A DNA stretch of 64,000 bases, from positions 1-64,000 of the forward strand of contig VTPC01091064.1 in NCBI GenBank assembly GCA_011009095.1, in the 5' to 3' direction. The notes beneath the pieces were generated by a model, which saw only the letters and a program-made list of their open reading frames with translations, was not told the DNA's origin and did not search any database. The DNA comes from Ignelater luminosus (Eukaryota; Arthropoda; Insecta; Coleoptera; Elateridae). Shown piece after piece: positions 23,780-33,733 of this stretch; position 1 is the stretch's first letter; the number at the start of each line of letters is the position of its first letter. A program made the position numbers and the translations under genes.

Positions 23780-24765
23780 CAGTCAAATTAGGAGTTTTCC
23801 CAGAAAAGTTTACAAAAGTTTTGATACTTTGTAGGGTTATTGGGGGACGTCTCCTGATGTATGAAACATAATTATCCTCCTTATTTTTTATGAGCTCGCG
23901 TAGTTAGAGGGAAAAATCTGTTAGTTTTCTTACTTTTATCAGTTTTTTGTAAATATCTCGGAAAATATTAGCCTTAGCAAAAAATACCTTTTTTACAAAA
24001 TTAAACTAGACAAGATTTCTTACAAAAGCGATTTATTCATTTTTGTCTAGCAATGATTGTTTTTGAGATAATTGAGTTTAAAGTTTGAGGTGTTTTAGGA
24101 ATTGGTGCAAGAGACTGTCCTCGTACACTCGCTGCTCTTTAAACTGTGACCATAAAACCTAATTCTGAATAAAATTGTATTATCTGGGTATTCAAGATCT
24201 TGAATATGGTTCGAATTTTCGAAGGGGAGGTACTTTTGGGTACTTTAAAAATTTTACTGTATTTCTTGTTTTCTTTCTTCAGATACAACAAATTAGAATG
24301 TTACTATCTTGTTTATTTTTTTTATCTAGGAACACTTCATATGCTTTCCATACCTTTCCACAAAATCGCTATAAACTGAAAAGGGGCCATTTTTAAACTA
24401 CCCAAAAGTACCACCCCCTTTTCTAAAATTCAAACCTTACTCAGAATTTTGAGTACCCAAATAATGCAATATTATTCAGAACCAACTTCCATGGTCACAG
24501 CTTTAAAGGGTAGCGAGTGTACGAGGACAGTCTTTTGCACCAATTCCTAAAACACCTCAGATTTCAAACTTAATTATATCGAATGGAATCGAGTTTGTAG
24601 GAAATCTTGTCTAGTTTAGTTTTGTACAGAGTGTATTTTTTTGCTAAGATTGATAGTTTCCGAAATATTTACAAAACACAGAAAAAAAAGTTACAAAGTA
24701 TCAAAACTTTTGTGAACTTTTCCGGCATACCTGTTTTTTTGCCCTAACTGTATTACAGCCTGCAT
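23780..24765. repeat. Large fold-back inverted repeat
   Basis: Left arm about 23,780-24,245 and right arm about 24,395-24,765 are near reverse complements around a roughly 150-bp loop. Matching blocks include TGAGGTGTTTTAGGAATTGG then a shared GACTGTCCTCGTACACTCGC, and CAAAAGTTTTGATACTTTG at the outer part. By eye the core is about 80% or more identical, with a roughly 90-bp extra segment in the left arm. No coding frame. It is either a fold-back transposon or an old inverted duplication; a transcript would form a long hairpin. Confidence 0.85.
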
Positions 24766-25295
24766 AGTTTGCAATGCGAAAATGCTAAAAATAAAAACGT
24801 TCTAAAATTTCTAGAAACTCAGCAAAGCTTTGATATGATCAGAGACTAATTTGATATTTGCTTTGGGGGCATTCAGGGTCAATTTCTAATTGAAGTGAAT
24901 TTAGACTAGGTCTTAGGTTACAAATAAAATACGTTTTTGAACGAAATCGTCTAAACCAATCTCTAAGACTACTTAAAAAATAAATCGAGTTTTAGGTTAA
25001 GACCAGAGGTCTTTAGAGTCTTGACTTCCTTTAATTCTTCTTGTAACACTAAAAACACAAACTTTGAAATGAAACTTCTGTTTTGGAACCTGAGGCCAGC
25101 TTTAAATTTTATTTTGTTGTAGAAATTGGCCTTCAGATTTTGTAATAAATATTGATGGTGTTGAAGTTCCCACTCCATGTGGACCAGTATGTAATAAACA
25201 GTCATCGATTGTCAGTATATACTATGTACTTTCAAATCTAAAAACATAAGCGTTGTGTTATTGTAATTTGCACAAAATCTCTAAACAACTTTATA

Positions 25296-25795
25296 CACTG
25301 GCGAGCAAAAAATTTAGGTCACTTTGAAATCGTGTTGTTTTTTTGTTATTTTCTGTTCTAATTTATATTTGAAAAATGTAATTCATTGTTAATAGTCAAT
25401 ATTGGATCGGAAAGCGTAAGTGCTGGTCAATCAAATCGTCTAATACCCGCCTTTTCCAGATATTCTCTGACAACCATCGCTACGTGAGATCTCGCAGTAT
25501 CGTGCATGAAAATGCCATAGTCGCCTATGGTGAGCATGAAAGGCATAACACGATCTGCTAGAACTTTCGTAATGTTCTTGTGAGCTGTTAGGGAGCCATT
25601 CTGTATGAAGACTAACTCTGTGCATGTGTCGCTCATCAATACAAACTGGAGCATATCTTTCTTCTCCATACTCACAGATAATATTTCTCTGAAAACTAAT
25701 GACTCAGCAATTACTAGTACAATGATTTACAATTTGCAAACATAAGCTTAGAACATCACAATTCCAAAGTGACCTAAATTTTTTGCTTGCCAGTG
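25296..25795. mobile_element. Internally deleted Tc1-type element with intact TIRs
   Basis: A 500-bp element flanked by TA on each side (25,294-25,295 and 25,796-25,797). The left end CACTGGCGAGCAAAAAATTT and the right end (reverse complement) CACTGGCAAGCAAAAAATTT continue AGGTCACTTTGGAAT-like for over 30 bp. Inside is only the central part of a Tc1 transposase on the minus strand. The missing DNA-binding and C-terminal parts make it a deletion derivative. Confidence 0.88.
25427..25675 (-). pseudogene. Tc1 transposase fragment
   Basis: Eighty-two residues spanning the middle of a Tc1/mariner catalytic domain: LMSDTCTELVFIQNGSL, then FMHDTARSHVAMVVREYLEK then AGIRRFD. HDTARSHVA corresponds to the family motif HDNARPHTA, whose Asp is catalytic. 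The N-terminal helix-turn-helix region and the third acidic residue are absent because of the internal deletion. Confidence 0.85.
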
Positions 25796-25797
25796 TA

Positions 25798-26320
25798 GTT
25801 GAGTGAAAATGTTTGGCAAGGGCTTTCTTTGACAAAAAAACAAACCTTTCTTGTTATATAATTTTGTTTCCTATACTGCACCATTTCTGAGATACAGGGC
25901 GTCAAAATTTAATTAAAAGCAATAAAAGAAAGGTTTTGAAAAATCTTGTTTTACTAGAGAACGACGCATTCTACAGAAAAAAAGCAAGAATAACTTTTTG
26001 TTCCAAATCGATTTTTTATTCAGAAAATAAAAAAACGTTTTAAATTTTTTTTCTTGGGCGTAGGAGGCTAGTTTCCTTCTAATTACCTACCTCTGATGGA
26101 GATATTAAATGCAAAACTACGTAAAATAGTAGACATCATAGAGTGACAAGCATGTAGAAAATTGCATCCTGATATTTCGTCCTTGAAATTTTAAAAGACA
26201 AAGACGTCGTATCTCAGAAACGGTGCAGTTTAGAAAAAAATATTATATAACAATAAAGGTTTGTATTTTTTTTGTCAAGGAAAGCACCTGCCAAATATTT
26301 GCACTCATTTTCAAAACACT
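25798..26320. repeat. Inverted repeat (MITE-like) next to the Tc1 element
   Basis: The left arm (about 25,798-25,905) and the reverse complement of the right arm (about 26,205-26,320) align through TTTGGCARG, CTTTSYTTGACAAAAAAA, ACAAACCTTTMTTGTTATAT and TGCACCRTTTCTGAGATAC. The middle 300 bp is AT-rich non-coding. The left arm begins right at the Tc1 boundary, suggesting that the Tc1 element inserted into its outer end. Confidence 0.7.
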
Positions 26321-26437
26321 CTATACATAAAAAATAATAAAAATTCTATTACCTTGTTATACTTTATTAACTTACCTAGAATTAAGAATTAAATTAGTCG
26401 GAAACGAAACTTAGTTAGTTTGTAAATTAGTAAATCA

Positions 26438-26443
26438 TTTATT
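26438..26443 (-). promoter_or_regulatory. Poly(A) signal AATAAA for the 26.5-29.0 kb EcKL
   Basis: AATAAA on the minus strand about 90 bp past the stop codon. Nearest canonical signal; usage is inferred. Confidence 0.5.
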
Positions 26444-26533
26444 TTACAATTTTCAAGGTTCATAGGTTTTTTATGACAAATCATGTTACAATTACAGAGT
26501 AACTTAATATTCAAATTGCAAAAGTAATAAATT

Positions 26534-29044
26534 TTAGAAATATTTCAAACACATATCTCGTAAATCTTCTATACTTTCTTTCATCCTCTCTCTATAAATT
26601 GGATCTCTTTCGCACATATCCTTTAAGAAATCTCTTCTGTCAACTAAAAATATCTTGTTTGTACTTTCTTCACTTGCTGTATATTCTTTCATGAGGTCGG
26701 AATTTGTCATTATACAATGATAATATATGACAGTTTGACAAACTGCTTGGGGAGTCATATATTCACAACTTTCCATAAATTTGTGGTACGGATAAATTGT
26801 ATTTACGTCACAGCCATATTTCTCCAAAGTTTCTTTAAACTTTTCATAATAGATATCCATTAATTTAGTAGCAAACTGAGCTCTAGTTTTTCGATTTGTT
26901 GTTAAATACAGCACGCAAAGTAAGTCATGAGCTGGAGGACAATAACGTAAAATTTGATAATCAATAATAAGACAATCTATTGGCTTTTCGTTTTTATATT
27001 TCATCATGATATTGCTGGCCCAGAGATCACCATGACACACCACATTACGATATTTCTCTGAAGATTTAACCAGTTCATAAATAGCTTCATAAGCCTTCTT
27101 TGATCTTTGTTTAAAATCTTCTTGGGAAATTCCTTTTGATAATTCTGGAAACATATCTATTTGATAATCGACAGTATCTATCCCCAATTTAATACTTAAT
27201 GAACTCGGATGATGATTCTTAGTTGGAAAGAAACTTTCTGCGAATTCACTTTCAAATCTCTCGTTTAAACGAAATTTCCTTGAAAGATCTTGGCCTATTT
27301 TTTCTTCAACAACTATATTGCTTGCATGATATACAGCAAGTTTTCTAACGATGATTTGGAGATGTTCAAAATCAAAAGGAACACGTGGGTCAGCTGCATA
27401 AAAATCGTCAAATTCCAAATCATCAAAAACAATTACATCATTCGCTCGTATCAAATGGTATGGAATTACACAACTATCTATTACATCTATTCCCATTTCT
27501 TGAATTAGTGGTAGTAGTTTTTGGAGCATACAAGATTCTTTATCAAACGCACGACTGCCCATAGCCATATCAAAGCGTGTTGTATTTTCAGGCGAACATT
27601 TAGCAAACAGATTTAGTGTTTTTGGTTGATTATCTACTAACACGTTAATTTTTAATTTATAGTGGTCACCAAGGAATCCACCAATCTTCTTTAAAGGCTC
27701 CAAATAGTAATTCAATAGCTTGTAGTTTGTTGTTTTAATCTTGCTGGGAATAATTTTAAAACAATCTTCTAATGTTAATCTATGATGAGTTACATAATCT
27801 TCCAATTCGCTAAGAGTTTCTGTCATTAATCGCTTATAATTATCGTCAGTTTTAAAGAGATCTATCGAAAAGGGGGCTCCATCACCAAATACAAATTTCT
27901 TGAAATCTTCTAGGTTGGTTGTTACATTTTTATGAAATTCTGGATTTGCGCCTTGGAACGTATAATAGTAGGCAGTTTGTAATTTTATTTGTGGCAATAA
28001 ATAATTCACTGATATTTCAAAATCTTCATAGGATATAATAGTTTCTATGTCTAAATTGCCTTTTCTCAACTCCATTTTTAAACTGTTGTGATAATAACGA
28101 AGAAGGTCATAAAAATGATGTTTTCGTCTTTCTGTACTTGTGGTTAAATAAATAAATTGTAAAACATCATGAGCTGGAGGACAATATCTTTGCAATTGGA
28201 AATCTACCAATTTGCATTCAACTGGAATACCATTTTCATATCGAAACATAACATTTTTGGCCCACACATCACCATGGCACAAAACATTATAAAAATTATC
28301 TTTGGGTTTCATAATTTCAAAAGAACTTTCAGCCACTTGGTCTAGCGCCTTTTTAAATTCCTCTTTAGTGATATTCTTAGACGGTGGTAATAAATCGATA
28401 ATACTTTTTAACGCGCTTAGCCTTGCTCTAAACCAACCATAACCTAAGAAACTCTCATCTTTTCTAAATAATGGTTCTTGCATACAATCAGGATATTCAT
28501 CTATCAAACGATATCTTTTTCCTTGCTTTTTCGATTTTAATTCTTGATATCCAATACTTCCTGAGTGATATTTAGCTAAGATTTTCAAACAGAATTTTAC
28601 AATATCCAGAGGTAATGCATTAGTAGGTTCAGGTAAAACAAAGCCTTTTTCAGATAAATCTTCAAAAACAATCAAATCATTATCTTTCCCAAAATAATAT
28701 TTCGGTGCGAATTCATCATTAAACCCATCAAATTTTTTAAATTTATTAAAGATAACTTGGTATGTAAATATTTCATTAGTGAAAGCTTTCACTGATAAGG
28801 CATAGCGGCTTTGAAGTTCGTGATTGAATGGAAATCTCTTAGCAAAGAATCTTACCTCATTCTCGACATTTTTCAAAGCGAATTTTATTTTAATTAAAAG
28901 GTGATCGCCCATAAATCCATTAACTGTATCAGAAAACGGTTGCACTTCATAATCTAACACATGAAATTCTTCCGAGTTTAAATAATTTTTAATTATTTGA
29001 TTGCAATCTTGTAAGGAAAGCACGGATTCCTTATTAATATACAT
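26534..29044 (-). CDS. Double-unit ecdysteroid-kinase-like protein (EcKL), 836 aa
   Basis: Two complete EcKL (PF02958, aminoglycoside-phosphotransferase fold) units in a single intronless ORF. EcKL enzymes phosphorylate small molecules such as ecdysteroids and probably xenobiotics, in the cytosol, using ATP. A single unit is normally about 400-430 aa, so this is a tandem fusion. Unit 1 (about 1-415): nucleotide-binding loop NGFMGDHLLIKIK, catalytic loop H257-G-D259-V-W-A-K-N264, metal site D281 in LVDFQLQRYCPPAHD. Unit 2 (about 416-836): loop GGFLGDHYKLKI, H671-G-D673-L-W-A-S-N678, metal site D695 in IIDYQILRYCPPAHD. Both units keep all key residues, so both may be active. The start M1 is the first Met and leads into a typical EcKL N-terminus (LSLQDCNQIIKNYLN). 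No signal peptide or membrane helix. The neighbour at 33.7-36.1 kb is a diverged relative of the same layout. Substrate unknown. Confidence 0.93.
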   Translation of the reverse strand: MYINKESVLSLQDCNQIIKNYLNSEEFHVLDYEVQPFSDTVNGFMGDHLLIKIKFALKNVENEVRFFAKRFPFNHELQSRYALSVKAFTNEIFTYQVIFNKFKKFDGFNDEFAPKYYFGKDNDLIVFEDLSEKGFVLPEPTNALPLDIVKFCLKILAKYHSGSIGYQELKSKKQGKRYRLIDEYPDCMQEPLFRKDESFLGYGWFRARLSALKSIIDLLPPSKNITKEEFKKALDQVAESSFEIMKPKDNFYNVLCHGDVWAKNVMFRYENGIPVECKLVDFQLQRYCPPAHDVLQFIYLTTSTERRKHHFYDLLRYYHNSLKMELRKGNLDIETIISYEDFEISVNYLLPQIKLQTAYYYTFQGANPEFHKNVTTNLEDFKKFVFGDGAPFSIDLFKTDDNYKRLMTETLSELEDYVTHHRLTLEDCFKIIPSKIKTTNYKLLNYYLEPLKKIGGFLGDHYKLKINVLVDNQPKTLNLFAKCSPENTTRFDMAMGSRAFDKESCMLQKLLPLIQEMGIDVIDSCVIPYHLIRANDVIVFDDLEFDDFYAADPRVPFDFEHLQIIVRKLAVYHASNIVVEEKIGQDLSRKFRLNERFESEFAESFFPTKNHHPSSLSIKLGIDTVDYQIDMFPELSKGISQEDFKQRSKKAYEAIYELVKSSEKYRNVVCHGDLWASNIMMKYKNEKPIDCLIIDYQILRYCPPAHDLLCVLYLTTNRKTRAQFATKLMDIYYEKFKETLEKYGCDVNTIYPYHKFMESCEYMTPQAVCQTVIYYHCIMTNSDLMKEYTASEESTNKIFLVDRRDFLKDMCERDPIYRERMKESIEDLRDMCLKYF

Positions 29045-29955
29045 GCTGTACTTACGTAAAATTCACATTAACTGAAGTTAGTTGTTTGTGGTTTAAAATG
29101 TTTGACGATAGTTAAAACAATGCATGGTATGTGACTAAAGATTTTCTAATATCAATATTTACTTTTTCAAACAATGCGTCACATTGTTCAGACTAATCCT
29201 TGTTGTATTATGCATTCTAAATCATTCAAGATATATTTAGATGCAGACATCGTAGACAGGAAAACACGTTTATCTATTATTCACTTAAATATCTAAAATG
29301 TGGGCAGTGGCGTAGTAGAACATAAATTATTACAAAACATTTTTATATGAGATACTGTAAAGTATTACATAAATTCCAACTTTTTTTATTAATTAATTAA
29401 AATTCCAAAATATCGTCCACTGTTTGCGATCAAACTTTATATTATCAATACAGATATCTAAAACGATTATAAACCACGAAATTTACCGTTGATTAGGCAT
29501 TTTGTACTATTGGCAGCTCTGTTGTGATAAAAATAATGTAGTTTTCCAGTGGCGTAGTGTTGGATATATGATGAAACTACTGCGTTAAATCTAATTTACT
29601 TCGTTTAACTTACAAAAATCAGATTTAGTCTTGAAACCAACTGATCTGTAAATAGAACAAATAAACTGTAAAAAACGCAAAACAATGAGACAACGCCGCG
29701 CCCGTCGCCGCCGGTGTAATTTTAGGTTAGAAATGTACTCGGATGGGCGTTACTTCGTAGTATGGCCAATTTTTTTTTAAATTTATTTTTAGTCGTGCAC
29801 ATTATGTTAGGATCAATTACTTTCTTGACCTGTACTGTGCAATCAATAGAATACCTATTTAAATGAACTCGGACATATTATACAAAGTAGTGTTACTACA
29901 TCCAGCTACACAAAATAATTGCGTTGATTCCCAGTGTTCATTGTTTCCTATCGCC
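29045..29955. other. Upstream flank of the double EcKL
   Basis: No gene. Two direct copies of CAGTGGCGTAGT lie at about 29,305 and 29,549, a motif seen at ends of some insect transposons. A GC-rich patch (about 29,690-29,715) stands out in AT-rich surroundings. The promoter of the minus-strand EcKL should lie within this stretch, but I cannot place it. Confidence 0.4.
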
Positions 29956-30189
29956 AAAGATTGAGCAAAAGAGGCTATTATGATAGAAACCTATCCTGCA
30001 TTAGACGGAAGAATTTTTATACATGTCGAAGATTAATCCAGATAAGTACATCAGTCAAAAAAGTCTTTGCAGCTGAAGAGGTAAGCTATCAGTTGATATG
30101 GTTCTCTCTGTCTAAATCTTAAGACCGCGCGGTCAACCCTTGGCCGCTAGTTATTGAGAAAAACTGCAACGAAATCAATCTTTTAAATA

Positions 30190-30683
30190 CTGACATGACA
30201 ACTGACGGGACAGGTTTTACAAGATGGAATTACGAATTTTCATAATGGTGTGATGTGAATCCTCGGTACTCTAGTAACGTTTAAGCAGGAATTATTGGTG
30301 ATCAACTGCTTGGATTCTTTGTTTTACCAAATAGGCAACATTTTCTGTGTCTCTAAAATTTCTCAGTTTAAAAAAATATTTGAATTACCTAAACATGTGC
30401 CCTTGAACGTCTTACACATGACTTTCCGTTGTTAATAAAGGAAGTACCGGTTGCTCAAAGAACAGCAACGTGGTACATGCACTACATGCACTGTGGGGCT
30501 CCACCTGATTTTTTTAGAGTTTTGACCCAAACCGCTTCCGTATTTATCTATAAGGTTATTTTAAGTCAAAATCATTTGTGGTACGTATCGAGAATGTCTG
30601 AAATGATATTTGAACCATCCACGGAATTATTGAGATGGTCTGTTCATCATGGAGAAGGAGAGCAGAAATGTGTATCAAAATGA
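30190..30683 (+). pseudogene. Decayed mariner-like transposase relic
   Basis: The + strand reads, with stops and shifts, as the middle of a Tc1/mariner-superfamily transposase of the large insect group with WFMHDGAPPHF-type motifs. Visible pieces are DGTGFTRWNYEF, NPRYSSNV then AGIIGDQLLGFFVLPN, and EVPVAQRTATWY then MHYMHCGAPPDFFRVLTQTA. The catalytic Asp of HDGAPPH reads Cys in CGAPP. After this point the similarity fades. No TIRs found. Long dead. Confidence 0.65.
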
Positions 30684-31658
30684 AGAGGGGTTACGTAGAA
30701 CATTTACTTTGAGATGTTACATGTGTGTGTTACGTGGATATCTTGACAAGAATTGGCGGATTTAGTGTGAAATGAGTCACAGTTAACAAATGCAATTTTT
30801 ATCGTCATTAGAAAACGGAACTCTGATCATCAATACGTTATATGTAATCATGCAAATACGGGACTGAAATCCTTATGATGTCAATTAGTTGAAATCGTCA
30901 TTGGCGAAAACAAATTTTCAATTAAGTAATTACATGAGTCTGACGTCATTCTGCTTACTAGAGTGACTCAAAAAAAATCTTCGCCTTGGTTGACTATAAA
31001 AATATAACATTTTTCTTAATATATAATTGTCTCAAAAAATAGATTATTATAAGCAACTATGAGAGCTTTACGTTCGTAGGCGGAAGCCATTTTATAGTTC
31101 GGAAAACTGTCAGAATATGACAACTTCACTTGACTTATTTGAAATGTGTATGAAATGAACGTGACATGTCAAATTCTCTGCCTTTCTATTTCATGATCAA
31201 CCAAAGACAGGAATTTTTTTATTTAGGGGTTACGTTCACTTATTAGATGTTTTAATTGAGTTAGTCCAAAACCAATTCTAGAAATCTGACATCTGCGATA
31301 GATAGTTTAGATACTTGAGAAATCCAAATATTTCCATTTGAAGGTATCTGGTTTGTCTGAACACTGAGTTAATCATCTGTAGGTGATCATAAAGAAATAA
31401 GCCAAAGACATCTTCCAAATTTAGTTTCTATCAAGAGTTTGGGGCATTAAAGAAGTTTTGGTGATATTACTGGTCTAAGAATTTTTATCTAATAATAATC
31501 CACCTTTCTGTCATTCAGTCAATTATTTATTGATTCTGTAAGTATACAATTATAGCGACGAGAATGGGATGTAGCTAGTAATCGCGGTAACCATTTCACT
31601 TTTGAAGAATACCAAGGATAAAAGACTGAGAATAGGGTAAGAACAATGAAAGATTGTA

Positions 31659-32964
31659 AAGGGTTTTCCAATAAGAGGTGTTATTTTGAATAGCCCGCTA
31701 TTTCGGTAGATGTCACTTTTGAAGCTATTATTTTTTGACATTTGACAAGTAGAAACTACGCCATTAATAAATATGGAACGATACACGCTTCAACAACGCA
31801 TTGAAATTATTAAAATTCACTATAAAAATGGTGAAAATCTGGCAGAGACGGTTCGTAAAACTCGAACATTTTTGGGTCACCGTGAAGCACCTTGTCGGAC
31901 CGCAATACAGAAATTGGTGAAAAAAATTCGAGCTCTTGGGACAAGTTAGTGATGTGAAGAATAAAACCCGTGCACGTCGCTCAAGAACAGCCGAGAATAT
32001 TGCTGTTGTAGCCGAAAGTGTTAAAGAAAACCCAGGTTTGTCCATTCCTCGTCGTTCTTTGGAATTAGCCATTCCACAAACGTCATTACACCGTATTTTG
32101 CATAAAGATTTGGGTCTTAAGGCTTATAAAGTCCAGTTAACACAAGAACTCAAGCCGGCCGATCATCAACAACGTCGTGTCTTTGCTGATTGGGTCGTTG
32201 AAATGCATGAAAATGATCCAGAATTCCATCGAAAAATCATCTTGAGTGATGAGGCCCATTTCCACCTCGGTGGCTTCGTCAACAAGCAAAATTGTCGGAT
32301 CTGGGGCTCAGAAAATCCAAGAGTTATTGTTGAAAAGTCTCTCTATCCTCAACGTGTGACTGTTTGGTGCGGTTTATGGTCCGGCGGAGTCATTGGACCT
32401 TACTTTTTCGAAAATGAGGCTGGAGCAACAGTTACGGTGACTGGAATGCGCTATCGAGAGATGATTAACGATTTTTTATGGCCGGAATTGGATGGTATTG
32501 ATCTGGACAACGTTTACTTTCAACAAGACGGCGCTACTTGCCACACAAGCAACGAAACCATTGATTTTTTACGGAAAAAGTTTCCGGACCGTGTTATCTC
32601 TCGAAGAGGTGATCACAATTGGCCACCGAGATCTTGTGATTTAACACCTTGCGACTTCTTTCTTTGGGGCCACGTGAAAGAGAAGGTCTACGCCAACAGC
32701 CCAGCGTCGATTCAAGACCTCAAAGATGGAATTCGTGAGGCTATCGAGGACATAGGGGAGCCACTTTGCGATTTGGTTATGGAAAATTTCATGAACAGGA
32801 TATTGTCCTGTAAGCGTGGTCGTGGTGGTCATTTGCCTGATGTTATTTTCCACTATTAACGGCATACCTTCCTCTTTATAATGAAATAAACATCCGATCA
32901 TTTATATTAAAAAATGGCACTTTTCTTTGAATATCAAAATAACACCTCTTATTGGAAAACCCTT
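31659..32964. mobile_element. mariner-superfamily transposon, DD41D-type, nearly intact
   Basis: A 1,306-bp element flanked by TA at both ends (31,657-31,658 and 32,965-32,966). Its TIRs match perfectly over about 31 bp: both start AAGGGTTTTCCAATAAGAGG and continue TGTTATTTTGA. The transposase inside is disturbed by one frameshift only. Perfect TIRs and near-intact coding suggest a recent arrival. It sits between the two double EcKL genes. Confidence 0.95.
31773..32859 (+). pseudogene. DD41D mariner-type transposase, single frameshift
   Basis: Starts MERYTLQQRIEIIKIHYKNG, a helix-turn-helix N-terminus. A frameshift in a run of A residues near 31,920-31,930 ends this frame shortly after; the rest continues in another frame as ELLGQVSDVKNKTRARRSRT and onward for about 300 residues. 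Catalytic residues: Asp in ILSDEAHFHLGG, Asp in VYFQQDGATCHTS, and the Asp of DLTPCDFFLWGHVK. I count 41 residues between the second and third, which fits the DD41D (rosa/visitor) group named from memory. Other hallmarks are VNKQNCRIWGSENP and the closing RGGHLPDVIFHY. Allowing for the shift the protein would be about 360 aa, the normal length. Whether the frameshift is real or a sequencing error in the A-run cannot be told here. Confidence 0.92.
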
Positions 32965-32969
32965 TATAT

Positions 32970-33670
32970 ACTGACCTACAAATCAAAAAGGCCCTAACTC
33001 GAAAAAACTGAGTTTAAAATATTGCTGAATTGTTTGCACTGAAGTCTATTTGTATGCCAAGCAAGAAAGGCCTAACTTTGAAAATAAGTGATAGAAACCA
33101 ATTTTTAAAATGCCCTATCCTATTATTAAAATTTGAAGAAATCCAAACACGTCTTACTCAATATCTCAAGACTATGATATTCGGAGTTTAAGATTTGAAG
33201 GAACTGAATTTAGTGACAAATAGTTTTTTATATTACCTCCGGGATGCAACCCGTAGCACAGGACACTTGGCCCGGCTAAATGACTGTTTAACAAGCAGTT
33301 ACAGCATAAATACTATCATTTCTTTGAAATGACTGATAGTACAAATAATAAATAAGGCAGCTCTTGGTTTGTACAATTTTTAAAATCTCCACAGGAGTAG
33401 TGTAGAAAAAGGACACATGGTATGGGCAAAAATGAATACTAAACATTTTCAAAATTTTATCTTGATATCCTATGTAAAAACATTTTTGTATTCACTTAAC
33501 AATTTCAGCAAGTATCTAGTACACAGTTAATATGCAAATAAATAAAATAACAATACTTACCTTCTAGTCAAGCCTTAAACCTTTAATCATAGACATGCCT
33601 CTAAATCATTCTGTGTATCTGTAAAGCATGTGCAGTGTATTAAAACAGAAAAAAACAAGTTTAGTTTGTT
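32970..33670. other. Non-coding between the mariner and the second EcKL
   Basis: Nothing recognised apart from the poly(A) signal at its end. Confidence 0.5.
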
Positions 33671-33675
33671 AATGC

Positions 33676-33681
33676 TTTATT
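33676..33681 (-). promoter_or_regulatory. Poly(A) signal AATAAA for the 33.7-36.1 kb EcKL
   Basis: AATAAA on the minus strand about 53 bp past the stop codon of the EcKL ORF. Confidence 0.5.
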
Positions 33682-33733
33682 ATATATTTTCTTACAAAGA
33701 AACAAAAGTTAATTTCATGATATCAAAACAATC

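Noticed and set aside
32641-32901. 86-residue minus frame
   Set aside because: Antisense shadow of the mariner transposase.
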